This document shows positions 22,916 to 31,030 of a stretch of DNA of 64,000 nucleotides, one piece after another; within the stretch, counting starts at the first letter, position 1, and each line of letters begins with the position of its first letter. The stretch is from CADEDH01 sp965216205 (GTDB lineage: Bacteria > Actinomycetota > Acidimicrobiia > Acidimicrobiales > SZUA-35). Made by a program: the position numbers and the translations under genes. The notes below the pieces were generated by a model, which did not search any database, was not told the origin of the DNA, and saw only the letters and a program-made list of their open reading frames with translations. The stretch is taken from positions 2,542,001 through 2,606,000 of the forward strand of contig OZ244139.1 in the NCBI GenBank assembly GCA_965216205.1, in the 5' to 3' direction.

Positions 22916-23728
22916 TCACCGATCGGATGCACTCGCCGGTACGTTCGCGCCGCCGTCGGGGTGCAGGAATCTACCGGTCATGCCCCGGGCGGCGTCCGAG
23001 GCCAGGAACACGTAGCTCTGGGCGTGATCGTCGCCGTCCAACGCCACGCCGAGCGGGCTGCGGCCACGGATCTCCTCGGCCCGATCCGGTGCATCACCGA
23101 GCGATCGGTCGCCCAGACCGAGCGACCGGAGTCCGCGGAGGTCGGTGCCGATCGTTCCACCGGGGGCGACCCCGTTCACCCGTACATCGGGGGCGAGCTC
23201 GTGGGCGAGCGCGACAACCGCTCCCCGGACGGCGAACTTGCTCGTGACGTAGAGGATGCCGCCCCGGCCAGCGGTGAAGCTGCTCGTGGAGCATGTGAGG
23301 ATGATGGCACCACGGTTGGCCCGGAGTTGTTCGAGCGCGGCTCGCACCGACAGGAGCTGGCTCCGTACGTTCGTGTTCATCGCCTCGGCGAACGCCGCAT
23401 CGAAGCTGTCGGGGTCGAGCTCGCCGAGTCCCCGGTAGTAGTCGAACACGCCAACGCAGTTCACGAGGATGTCGAGGCCACCCCAGGCATCGACCACACC
23501 CTGAACGCCGAGCTCGTTGCCGCCACGGGTGGTCGCGTCGGCCTGGATGACCGGCCCACCGCGCGCCGCCAGCGACTCGCACTTCCCCTCGTCGATCTCG
23601 ATCGCGCCGACGTGGGCGCCAGCGCCAACGAAGGCGTCGAAGACGCCGCGACCGATCCCCGAGCCGGCCCCCACGATCAACGCCCGCTTACCGGCGAGCA
23701 CTGCATCGACTCGTTTCGCGCCCGTCAC
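22916..23728 (-). CDS. SDR dehydrogenase, likely cis-dihydrodiol dehydrogenase
   Basis: 270 residues. The glycine motif is ALIVGAGSGIGRGVFDAF near residue 15, then ILVNCVGVFDYYRGLGEL and ILTCSTSSFTAGRGGILYVT with YVTSK carrying the catalytic Tyr-x-x-x-Lys (Ser in the preceding strand). The late PSLGVAL-type substrate loop and FLHPDGGANV end fit BphB/NahB-type diol dehydrogenases, which oxidise the cis-diol made by a ring-hydroxylating dioxygenase to a catechol. That role is inferred mainly from position: its GTG start overlaps the stop of the dioxygenase beta subunit. Confidence 0.82.
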   Translation of the reverse strand: MTGAKRVDAVLAGKRALIVGAGSGIGRGVFDAFVGAGAHVGAIEIDEGKCESLAARGGPVIQADATTRGGNELGVQGVVDAWGGLDILVNCVGVFDYYRGLGELDPDSFDAAFAEAMNTNVRSQLLSVRAALEQLRANRGAIILTCSTSSFTAGRGGILYVTSKFAVRGAVVALAHELAPDVRVNGVAPGGTIGTDLRGLRSLGLGDRSLGDAPDRAEEIRGRSPLGVALDGDDHAQSYVFLASDAARGMTGRFLHPDGGANVPASASDR

Positions 23729-24255
23729 AGGAAGATGGCCAGGTTCTGGGTGCGGAGAACCGACTCGTCGATCTCGACCAGTCGCTCGGCGAGCCGGAGA
23801 CCGTCGGCGGTGCTGTGCAATCGGTCGACCCGGCCGGCCGACAGGACGCTCGGTGGCGTCCGGTCACCCCGAGACCGGTACAACAGCACGGCCGACTGGA
23901 CCACGAGGCTCTCGGCGTCCGGGGCGAAGGTCCGCACGTTGGAGACGTGATGGCGGACCCGGCTCTGGGGGTCCTCGGTCCACGCGTGCGCGGTCTGGAA
24001 TCGCGCCACCCGCTTCCTGAGCGAGTAGAGGTCCTCGTCGAAGTGGTCCATAGTCTGGACGTCGGCCTCCTGGATCGCCTTGACCGCGGTGACCCGAACC
24101 GGCATCCGGTACCGGATCGACGGGTCGAGCAGGTCGAGCCACGCCTCGTACTGGGCGGTGTCGAGCAGATGGGCCTCCTCCACGAGGAACTGCTCGGCGG
24201 CCTGATGCCTGATGTCGCCGTAGGGGAGCGGCGGGGGGTCGGGCACGGTCGTCAC
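23725..24255 (-). CDS. Aromatic-ring-hydroxylating dioxygenase beta subunit
   Basis: 176 residues. It is the small NTF2-like subunit: QAAEQFLVEEAHLLDTAQYE, then AWLDLLDPSIRYRMPVRVT, HFDEDLYSLRKRVARFQTAH, RVRHHVSNV and a final strand near DESVLRTQNLAIFL, all family-typical. It assembles with the alpha subunit in an alpha3beta3 hexamer. The GTG at 24255 overlaps the alpha subunit stop (GTGA) and has GGAGGGG eight bases upstream. No ferredoxin or reductase gene is nearby, so electron transfer must come from elsewhere. Confidence 0.88.
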   Translation of the reverse strand: MTTVPDPPPLPYGDIRHQAAEQFLVEEAHLLDTAQYEAWLDLLDPSIRYRMPVRVTAVKAIQEADVQTMDHFDEDLYSLRKRVARFQTAHAWTEDPQSRVRHHVSNVRTFAPDAESLVVQSAVLLYRSRGDRTPPSVLSAGRVDRLHSTADGLRLAERLVEIDESVLRTQNLAIFL

Positions 24256-25652
24256 GATCGTCGCCCCTCCGGCACGCCGAACGCGATCGGAGCCAGCTCC
24301 GGTGGTTGTCGCTCGATCAGGTCGGCCCACATCGCGAACCAGTGTCGTTGATTGTGCTCGCCGAATCCCTGATAGGCGGTACCGGGACCCCCGAACCCGT
24401 CGTGTTGCTCCACGATGGGTTCGCCCTCGTGGGTGAGCCCCATCCGGTTGTTGAGCAGGAGACGGCGGGCCATCGATCCCTTGGCGGTCGTGGTGATCGA
24501 CACCCAGTTCTCCACGTCGTCCTGCTCGAACATTCCCGACGAGCCGAAGCACATCAGGTATGCCTTGTAGGAGGCGGCCTTGTAGTCCTCGGGGGCGTCG
24601 GCGGCGACCGCGAACCAGGAGAGCACCTCGGTCTCGCCAGGGCCGACGGGTTGCCACAGCCGAACCGAGATGAACGGTGTGATCAGGCCGTCATCGTTCA
24701 CCTGGGGCCAGTTGTGCACGAAGCTCAGGTTCGGAAACAGGGTGGCCGCCGAGGGCATGAACCCGCTCTCCCCGGCGAGTGCCTGCTGCTCCACACTCCA
24801 GCGATCGGCCATCCGGTCGATCATCTCGTCGGGATAGCCCACGTAGCCGAGTCCCGACCGGAAGCCGCTCCCCGTCGAGAGCTTGTAGGTGGTCCCGCCC
24901 CCCGGGCCGGCGTACCAGAGCACACCCTCCTTGCGCTTGTTCGGCTTCGGCTCACCGAAGAGACGGATGTCGACAACGCTCGCGTGGGTGTGCGGCGTGT
25001 GGTAGCTGTCGCCCATGAAGTTCTCGGCGCCGATCTTCCAGTTGGCCTCCACCCGCCAGCGCTGTGGCCCTCGGAACTCCATGCCGGCATCGCTCTGCCC
25101 GGTGTAGAAGTCGAGATAGAACGCGAAGTCGCCGAGCCAGCGGTCGAAGTCGGGAGCATCCGGATCGAGGCTGGCGAAGATCATGCCGTTGCGGATCGCC
25201 ACCGATGGCGCCGACAGCAGCGCCTGCCCCTCCTGGACGAAGCCCCGCTCGCCCCCGTAGGCGTCGAGGTGGAACGGCAGCCCGGCGAGCGTGCCGTCGT
25301 TCCGGTAGGTCCAGGCGTGGTACGGGCAGCGAAAGGTGCTGGCGGTGCCCCGTTCGGCCCGGCAGACCTGCATGCCTCGATGGACACACATGTTGAAGAG
25401 CACGTGGAGCTCGCCGTCGCGGTCCCGGGTGACCAGGAACGAGTCGTCGAGGATGTTCCGCACCACGTAATCGTCGCGCTCGGGGAGCTCGGACTCGTGG
25501 GCCAGGAACACCCAGGCCCGGGAGAACAGGCGATCTCGTTCGAGCTCGAAGGTGTCCTCGTCGTTGTAGAGGTGGGCGGGAATCAGGCCGTCGCGCACCG
25601 CTCCGGTGATGCGTCCGATCTGCTGGCCGATCTCCCGATCTGGGTTGGTCAT
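24252..25652 (-). CDS. Aromatic-ring-hydroxylating dioxygenase alpha subunit (Rieske)
   Basis: 466 residues. The Rieske 2Fe-2S motif C-x-H-x16-17-C-x2-H is visible as MCVHRGMQVCRAERG followed by FRCPYHAWTY. The mononuclear iron site is in NFMGDSYHTPHTHASVVD (Asp-x2-His-x4-5-His). The C-terminal hydrophobic-pocket domain is full length. It dihydroxylates an aromatic ring using O2 and electrons from a reductase. The ATG overlaps the stop of the class II aldolase gene. The substrate cannot be read from sequence; the neighbouring aldolase/decarboxylase and gentisate-type genes suggest a carboxylated aromatic such as phthalate or salicylate (inference). Confidence 0.92.
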   Translation of the reverse strand: MTNPDREIGQQIGRITGAVRDGLIPAHLYNDEDTFELERDRLFSRAWVFLAHESELPERDDYVVRNILDDSFLVTRDRDGELHVLFNMCVHRGMQVCRAERGTASTFRCPYHAWTYRNDGTLAGLPFHLDAYGGERGFVQEGQALLSAPSVAIRNGMIFASLDPDAPDFDRWLGDFAFYLDFYTGQSDAGMEFRGPQRWRVEANWKIGAENFMGDSYHTPHTHASVVDIRLFGEPKPNKRKEGVLWYAGPGGGTTYKLSTGSGFRSGLGYVGYPDEMIDRMADRWSVEQQALAGESGFMPSAATLFPNLSFVHNWPQVNDDGLITPFISVRLWQPVGPGETEVLSWFAVAADAPEDYKAASYKAYLMCFGSSGMFEQDDVENWVSITTTAKGSMARRLLLNNRMGLTHEGEPIVEQHDGFGGPGTAYQGFGEHNQRHWFAMWADLIERQPPELAPIAFGVPEGRRS

Positions 25653-26437
25653 GGTCGCTCCTCGTCAACCTCGTCGAGCGCGAGCCCTGCTGCCTGGAGG
25701 GCGGCGAGGTGGTGGCGCCACAACGTTCCTTCATTGAATCCCGGACCGAGATCGGGGAGCGCAGCGACGTCCTCGTCGGGGATCGGCTCCGGTGTCGTGC
25801 CGACGGCATGTACGGCGATGGCGATCCTGGCGAGCGTCTGCACCCGGAGCGCGCCCAGCACGGCCTCCGGCACGGACCTCCCCACGGTGACCAGCCCGTG
25901 ACCCCGCAGGACCACGGCAGCCGCAACGCCCAACGACCCGATCATCTCCTCCGCCAACGCCCGGGTGCTGAGGAGCACCGATCGTGGATGTACCGCGATG
26001 CCGTTGCGTGCGAGGTGGGCGGCGGGGATGTCGTAGGCACCGAAACACGGTACGAGCTCGATTCCGGCGATGCTGGCAACGACGACGTCCGGCGGGTGGG
26101 CGTGAACCACGGCAGCGACATCGGGCCGCGCCCGCAGGACCGAGGTGTGGATCGGCAACTCGCTCGGAACCGAGTACGAACCGGTCGGGTCGTCGACGAT
26201 CCGGCCCGAGTCGAGTTCGACGAGACGGACATCGGCGGGCACGGTGAACGCCAGCCCGGCCTCCTCGGGGCCGCGGCACCGCACCAGCAGGAGCTCGGAA
26301 TCGACCCGGACGCTGATGTGGCCGAGTATGTCCGCCACCAGGGTGCGGTGGGCCATGACCCGACACGCCGTGGCGAGGTCTCGACGAGCGTCGTGCAGCG
26401 CATCGAAATCGGTCAGGTCGCCTCCTGTACCAGCCAC
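25649..26437 (-). CDS. Class II aldolase/adducin family protein (possible aromatic decarboxylase)
   Basis: 262 residues. Zinc-binding class II aldolase features: DILGHISVRVDSELLLVRC, the metal pair VVHAHPPDVVVASIAG (HxH), and the third His in VVLRGHGLVTVG. The same fold is used by dihydroxyphthalate decarboxylase PhtC in actinobacterial phthalate operons, where it also neighbours a ring dioxygenase and a diol dehydrogenase, so a decarboxylase role is plausible here. The GTG at 26437 overlaps 25 bases of the FAH gene; a later non-standard start just after the AGGAGG at about 26422 is possible. Followed with a 4-base overlap by the Rieske subunit. Confidence 0.8.
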   Translation of the reverse strand: MAGTGGDLTDFDALHDARRDLATACRVMAHRTLVADILGHISVRVDSELLLVRCRGPEEAGLAFTVPADVRLVELDSGRIVDDPTGSYSVPSELPIHTSVLRARPDVAAVVHAHPPDVVVASIAGIELVPCFGAYDIPAAHLARNGIAVHPRSVLLSTRALAEEMIGSLGVAAAVVLRGHGLVTVGRSVPEAVLGALRVQTLARIAIAVHAVGTTPEPIPDEDVAALPDLGPGFNEGTLWRHHLAALQAAGLALDEVDEERP

Positions 26438-27276
26438 ATCGGGTGGGGTTCGCGATCGGACGCCACGACCGGCACCTCGAGCGTGCCGACCCCGTCGATG
26501 CTCACCCGGATCACGTCGCCGGGACCGACCGGGCCGACACCGGCCGGGGTGCCGGTGGCGATGATGTCGCCAGCCTCCAGCGTCACCACCGACGAGACGA
26601 ACTCGATGAGCTCGGCGACGCCGTAGATCATCTTCGCGGTCGACTCGTCCTGGCGGAGGTCATCGTTGACCCAGCCGCGGATGCGCACATCGGTGGGATC
26701 GCCGAGCTGGTCAGCGGTGGTGATCCACGGACCGATCGGGGTGAACCCGGGAAACGACTTCCGGGTGGAGCGCTCCTCTCGCCCACGAACCGTGACATCG
26801 ACCAGGCACGTGTAGCCGAAGACGTGGTCGAGCGCCTCCTCGGCCCGAACCGCGGTCGCCGGGCGGCCGATGACCACGCCGAGCTCCGCTTCCTGGTCGG
26901 TCCGGCGGTGGGGGAAGGGCAGCGGCACCGAACCGTCGGGGCCCACGACCGAGCTCGGCGACTTGAGGAAGAAGCCCATGCCGGTCACGGTGTGCTCGAC
27001 GTCCATCTCCTGCTGATGTGCGAGGTAGTTGACGGGCACGCCCACGATCTTGCCCGGCCTCGGCATCGGTGGTCCGACCCGTCGAGCGTCGATGGCGACG
27101 GGTTCTATCGATGGGAGCGCGTCGACCACGTCGGGCCACCTCATGATCGCCCCGAGAAACGGGTCGCGTCGACCGCCGAGGTCGTCCACGATCGTGGCGA
27201 GCGGCGAGGCGAACGTGGGGGGTGCCACACCTGGCTCGGCCACCATCGCCCGTCCGTCGAGGTTGAGGAGTCTCAC
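26413..27276 (-). CDS. Fumarylacetoacetate hydrolase family protein (fumarylpyruvate hydrolase-like)
   Basis: 287 residues. Family pattern: KIVGVPVNYLAHQQEM, then DQEAELGVVIGRPAT with metal ligands (E-x-E), the Asp ligand in YTCLVDVTVRG, the KSFPGFTPIGPWITT loop, and GDIIATGTPAGVGPVGPGDV near the C-terminus. The group cleaves C-C bonds of acylpyruvates with Mg2+. The adjacent, overlapping gentisate-dioxygenase-like gene suggests it splits fumarylpyruvate or maleylpyruvate into pyruvate and fumarate or maleate (inference). The GTG start at 27276 overlaps the stop of that gene. Confidence 0.85.
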   Translation of the reverse strand: MRLLNLDGRAMVAEPGVAPPTFASPLATIVDDLGGRRDPFLGAIMRWPDVVDALPSIEPVAIDARRVGPPMPRPGKIVGVPVNYLAHQQEMDVEHTVTGMGFFLKSPSSVVGPDGSVPLPFPHRRTDQEAELGVVIGRPATAVRAEEALDHVFGYTCLVDVTVRGREERSTRKSFPGFTPIGPWITTADQLGDPTDVRIRGWVNDDLRQDESTAKMIYGVAELIEFVSSVVTLEAGDIIATGTPAGVGPVGPGDVIRVSIDGVGTLEVPVVASDREPHPMWLVQEAT

Positions 27277-28223
27277 GAGCCTTCGTCACTGCGCGCTTCG
27301 CGGTACAGGCCGAGGGCGCGGAGCACAGGCGACGTGTCGATGACGAAGACGATGCCGTCATCGCTCCTCGAGCGGAACGAGCATCGCGACCAGCTCCTGA
27401 CGCTGACGACGTCGTGGCGGTCGAGATACCTGCCCGCGACCGCGCCATCCGTGGCCTGGTCGGCCGTGTCGACCGGCCCCTCGAAGTCGAACTGCCCGCG
27501 ACCGACCAGGGCGATCGCCCCGGCCGTTCGAGGTGGGAGATCGAGCGTGGCCCCGGCCTCGACACCGTGGACCGACACGGCCATGGTCGGGGACACGGCT
27601 TCGCCGCCGATGTCCAGTCGCCGCACACCGTCGACGTCGGCCCGGCGGTCCAGCGCTGCTGTCACCTCGCCCCACCCGAATCGGATCGTCGGCGGCACCG
27701 ACGGCGGATCGAGCACCGATCCCGCCCGATCCGACACGCTCGGCTCGAAGAACACACCCCCGAGGGCGGCGACGAGCGGGAGATCGACGACGTCGAGCCA
27801 GAGGCCGCCATCGCTGCCCCGATCGGCGTGCCCGTGCCACGTGCCCGACGGGTTCAGAACGACGTCGAGCGGCCCGAGCTCGTGCTCGACGTCATCCACC
27901 GTGGTCACGATGTCACCGCCCTCCAGTCCGATGCGCAGCGCGGACGGGGAGTGGCGGTGCGCAGCGGCCGACTCCCCGCCGAGGAGCAGCTGGATCCCTG
28001 CATGAAGGCCATCGGTTGCCGCTGCGCCGGTCAAGGTCGGATCGGCGAGCAGGGCCACCCGGCGCTCGGCCGCCTCGCGGGGGAGCGAAGCCGCTGTGCG
28101 GAACAGCTCCGCACGCACGTCGGCGTAGCGCCAGATGCGAGCCGAGGCAGTCGGCTGACGTGGCAGGAACGAGGGCGGTCGATCCCAGAGCGGCACGAGA
28201 TCGGGTCGCCGGAACGGGCTCAT
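27273..28223 (-). CDS. Gentisate 1,2-dioxygenase-like cupin
   Basis: 316 residues, a bicupin. The first cupin holds the iron-binding pattern HAGIQLLLGGESAAAHRHSP (H-x-H) and the later VVLNPSGTWHGHA, and the block DLPLVAALGGVFFEP is diagnostic of gentisate dioxygenases. The second cupin (about 215-300; VSVHGVEAGATLDLPPRTAG) lacks metal ligands, as in the family. It opens gentisate to maleylpyruvate with Fe(II) and O2. Slightly shorter than typical (about 340-380). It is the first gene of the leftward run, divergent from the eRF1-like gene across 166 bases, so the operon promoter should lie in 28224-28389. Confidence 0.85.
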   Translation of the reverse strand: MSPFRRPDLVPLWDRPPSFLPRQPTASARIWRYADVRAELFRTAASLPREAAERRVALLADPTLTGAAATDGLHAGIQLLLGGESAAAHRHSPSALRIGLEGGDIVTTVDDVEHELGPLDVVLNPSGTWHGHADRGSDGGLWLDVVDLPLVAALGGVFFEPSVSDRAGSVLDPPSVPPTIRFGWGEVTAALDRRADVDGVRRLDIGGEAVSPTMAVSVHGVEAGATLDLPPRTAGAIALVGRGQFDFEGPVDTADQATDGAVAGRYLDRHDVVSVRSWSRCSFRSRSDDGIVFVIDTSPVLRALGLYREARSDEGS

Positions 28224-28389
28224 CTGGCCGCCAGCACGTGCGCGGTGATCGCTTCCCCCTGCGTGGGCACGGCTTCACGATCGCAGTCCGCTCCCTGCCG
28301 CGCAAGTGAGCCCGGTACGCGTGCAGTGGGGTCTGCCGGCCCGTGGTTCGGGGCCCGTAGCATCGGGGTACCTGCACGAGGAGCGCATC

Positions 28390-29388
28390 ATGACAGAAGA
28401 AGTGTTCGTACAAGGCGTTTCCCTCGAACGACTCGCCAACTGGCCCGGCCCGTTCGCCACGCTCTATCTCCCGGTCGACCCACAGCAGCCGCCGGGTCAT
28501 CCGGCCGGCATCGACGACGCAGTGTTGGACGGTGTCCCGGCGGCGCTCCAGGCGAGGCTCCGATCTATCGTGGGTCGACACGCAGCGCCCGCCGATGTCG
28601 TGGCGGTCGCCTACGTGGTGACCGCCGACGAGGAGACCGCCTTCGACTTCGTCGATCCGATCGTCAAGCCGATCTGTCGCCACGGCCGCTACCCGGCGCT
28701 CGGTCCGGTCGTCGAGCAGCACCAGCTCGTCTCGTCCCACGCCGTGATCACGGTCGATGACGACCGGTACGGCGTGACGTCGTTCGGCTCGGTGGCCGTC
28801 CCCGATGCCATCGGTCGCTCGTGGGGTGTGCACTCGTCCCTGGAGACGATCGTCGAGGAGCTTCGTTTCGCGACACCCCGCCTGCTCGTCATCGCCTCGA
28901 CCGATCGAGACACGGATGCGGTCGTCGAGCACCTGCAGGTGGCGTTTCCGCTGGCGAGGACGGTCTGCTACCAGTCGGAAGATCTCGATGAAGACCTGGA
29001 CTCCCTGGCCGACCGGGTCGTTCGGGACGCGGCGACGCTGGCAGCCGAGGAGGTCGCCCACGAGCTCGGCGCTTTCCGGGCGGCCACGGCGGAAGGCCTG
29101 GCCGTCGAGGGGCCCGACGTCATCGACGCGCTCGATCGGAGCGACGTCGTCGCTGTGCTCGTCCACGACGACATCGACGACGATCGTCGTCGTGACGGGG
29201 ACCGACTGGTCGACATCACCCTGGCGAAGGCCCTCGCCCGCGGGATCCGGGTGACGATGATTCCCGGTGTCGATGAGCGCCGTGGCCCTGAGGGTGGTCT
29301 GGGCGCCATCATCGGCGGAGCCCGGGTCGGTGCGACTGCCGCGGTCGACGATGAGCAGCTCGTGCTCGACCGGACCGGGACGCGTTGA
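28390..29388 (+). CDS. Bacterial eRF1-like protein (baeRF2/Rv2629 type; Vms1-like)
   Basis: 332 residues. Three parts are seen: an N-terminal region starting LERLANWPGPFATLYLPVDP; a middle domain with SSHAVITVDDDRYGVTSFGS and RLLVIASTDRDTDAVVEHL; and a C-terminal domain ending DDEQLVLDRTGTR, with the AIIGGARVGAT block. This is the order of baeRF-family proteins related to eRF1/Vms1, including mycobacterial Rv2629, a dormancy-regulon gene. A role in releasing or sensing stalled ribosomes is proposed for relatives, not shown. The ATG at 28390 has GAGGAG upstream. No box of the 0-8 kb type was found before it. The photolyase start overlaps its stop. Confidence 0.72.
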   Translation: MTEEVFVQGVSLERLANWPGPFATLYLPVDPQQPPGHPAGIDDAVLDGVPAALQARLRSIVGRHAAPADVVAVAYVVTADEETAFDFVDPIVKPICRHGRYPALGPVVEQHQLVSSHAVITVDDDRYGVTSFGSVAVPDAIGRSWGVHSSLETIVEELRFATPRLLVIASTDRDTDAVVEHLQVAFPLARTVCYQSEDLDEDLDSLADRVVRDAATLAAEEVAHELGAFRAATAEGLAVEGPDVIDALDRSDVVAVLVHDDIDDDRRRDGDRLVDITLAKALARGIRVTMIPGVDERRGPEGGLGAIIGGARVGATAAVDDEQLVLDRTGTR

Positions 29389-30743
29389 CCGCCGGCGGGC
29401 CGGCACTGGTCTGGTTCCGGCGCGATCTCCGGCTCGACGACAACCCGGCGTGGGCTGCGGCCACCGCTGGCCACGACGAGGTCATCGCCGTCTTCGTCAC
29501 CGAGACCGCGTTGATGCGCCCGGCCGGCGCGCTCCGCAGGAACCAGCTCCTGGCCCACCTCCGTTCGCTCGACGAGGAGCTCAGCGATCTCGGTGGTGGC
29601 CTCGTCGTGAGGTCGGGGCCCGCAGCCAAGGCGATACCGCAGCTCGTGACGGAGGTCGAGGCGGCGGCCGTCTATGTCAACGACGACGTCACGTCATTCT
29701 CCAGACGTCGGGACCGCGAGACGTTCGATGACCTGTCGGTACCGGTCCACCGTTTCGCAGGGCTGTTGGTTCACGAGCCGGGATCGGTGCTGACCACCAA
29801 GGGGACGCTGTCGCTCGTCTTCACCCCCTTCCACAAGCGCTGGGCCGACACCCCGCTCACGCCGTGGCCCCGCCCCGGGGCAGGTCGTTCGGTGGTCGTC
29901 GCCGGCGAGCCGCTTCGCCCCGCCGGCTCGCCGATCCAGCCGCCGGGCAGTCGCAACGCCTGGGACCGGCTCTGTCGGTGGCTGGAACGGGTCGACGACT
30001 ATCCAGACACCCGGGACCTTCCGGCCATCGGGGGGACCTCGGAGCTCTCGGCCGACCTGAAGTTCGGCACGATCGCCGCCAGGACGATCCTCGACACGGT
30101 CGGCACCGCAACGGAAGGTCGCTCGGCGTTCGTGCGCCAACTCGCGTGGCGGGACTGGTGGGCCCACACCCTGGCCGAGCGGCCGGACCTCCCCGACCGG
30201 GCGATCAGGGACGATTACGACCGAATCCGGTGGATCGACGACGACGACGCCTTCGACGCGTGGGCGCAGGGGCGGACTGGCTACCCGATCGTCGATGCGG
30301 GGATGCGGCAGCTCGTCGCCACCGGTTGGATGCACAACCGGGCGCGGATGATCGCCGCGAGCTTTCTCGTCAAGGATCTCCTCATCGACTGGCGGCGGGG
30401 CGAGCGGTTCTTCCGCCATCATCTCGTCGATGCCGACGTTGCCCAGAACGCCGGAAACTGGCAATGGGTCGCTGGGACGGGACCCGATGCTGCTCCCTAC
30501 TTTCGCATCTTCAACCCGACGAGCCAGAGCGAGAGGTTCGACCCCGAGGGCGACTACATCCGCCACTGGGTGCCGGAGCTGGCCGCCCTGCCGGGCACGC
30601 TGATCCACGAGCCTGCTGCCGCCGGCCCGCTGGAGCTTGCGACCGCCGGTGTCGTGCTCGACGACACCTACCCGGCACCGATCGTCGACCACGCCGAAGC
30701 CAGAACCCGAACCATCGAGGCCTACAAGGCAGCGCTCGGCTGA
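29385..30743 (+). CDS. phr: Deoxyribodipyrimidine photolyase (class I cryptochrome/photolyase)
   Basis: 452 residues from a TTG at 29385 that overlaps the preceding stop (TTGA). N-terminal antenna domain: LVWFRRDLRLDDNPAWAAAT at the start. C-terminal FAD domain: RQLAWRDWWAHTLAERPDLP, then GRTGYPIVDAGMRQLVATGW, MHNRARMIAASFLVKDLLID, and NAGNWQWVAGTGPDAAPYFR followed by FNPTSQSERFDPEGDY. The Trp electron-transfer and CPD-binding segments are therefore present. It repairs UV-made cyclobutane dimers with blue light. The rare TTG and overlap suggest that it is expressed at a level set by the upstream gene. Confidence 0.93.
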   Translation: MTAGGPALVWFRRDLRLDDNPAWAAATAGHDEVIAVFVTETALMRPAGALRRNQLLAHLRSLDEELSDLGGGLVVRSGPAAKAIPQLVTEVEAAAVYVNDDVTSFSRRRDRETFDDLSVPVHRFAGLLVHEPGSVLTTKGTLSLVFTPFHKRWADTPLTPWPRPGAGRSVVVAGEPLRPAGSPIQPPGSRNAWDRLCRWLERVDDYPDTRDLPAIGGTSELSADLKFGTIAARTILDTVGTATEGRSAFVRQLAWRDWWAHTLAERPDLPDRAIRDDYDRIRWIDDDDAFDAWAQGRTGYPIVDAGMRQLVATGWMHNRARMIAASFLVKDLLIDWRRGERFFRHHLVDADVAQNAGNWQWVAGTGPDAAPYFRIFNPTSQSERFDPEGDYIRHWVPELAALPGTLIHEPAAAGPLELATAGVVLDDTYPAPIVDHAEARTRTIEAYKAALG

Positions 30744-30745
30744 GC

Positions 30746-30797
30746 GCCACCGACCACACCGGCCACCGACCACACCTGCCACCGACCAGCCACACCG
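30746..30797. repeat. Short tandem repeat, 16-bp unit
   Basis: The unit GCCACCGACCACACCG occurs at 30746-30761, again with one change at 30762-30777, and a third time at 30778-30797 with an extra AGCC inside. It follows the photolyase stop directly. The 287-base gap 30744-31030 holds this, the inverted repeat at 30824-30971 and no gene. Confidence 0.65.
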
Positions 30798-30823
30798 GCC
30801 GACGTGGGCTTGTCCACCGGGCT

Positions 30824-30971
30824 CGGTTGTTCCACGTAGTTGCGACAACGCCGGATGTACCGGCGACCCTCGCCCTCCCGAGCCTGCCGCCCGTCGCGCC
30901 GGGTCGCCGGCTTGCGCCGTTCGAGCCAGGACTCGCCCCACTGCTCGTGTCGCAACTACGTGGAACAACCG
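30824..30971. repeat. Long inverted repeat, 24-bp perfect arms
   Basis: Arms at 30824-30847 and 30948-30971 are perfect complements over 24 bases (the left arm begins CGGTTGTTCCACGTAGTTGC), 100 bases apart. Inside is a second perfect stem, CCGGCGACCC at 30860-30869 with GGGTCGCCGG at 30901-30910, and a short GCCGG/CCGGC stem at 30851-30864. It lies between the rightward photolyase and the leftward genes that end at 31031, so termination is plausible. The form recalls the hairpin at 15830-15912 but the sequence is different. Confidence 0.65.
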
Positions 30972-31030
30972 GCCTCGTCGTAGGTGAACCCACCACCGCC
31001 ACCAGGTCGCAGCGACGTCGCGGCCGCCGA

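Noticed and set aside
28310..28389. CGTGCAG/CTGCACG inverted repeat before the eRF1-like gene
   Set aside because: Seven-base arms about 45 bases apart are weak evidence, and it does not resemble the island box; left out as a feature.
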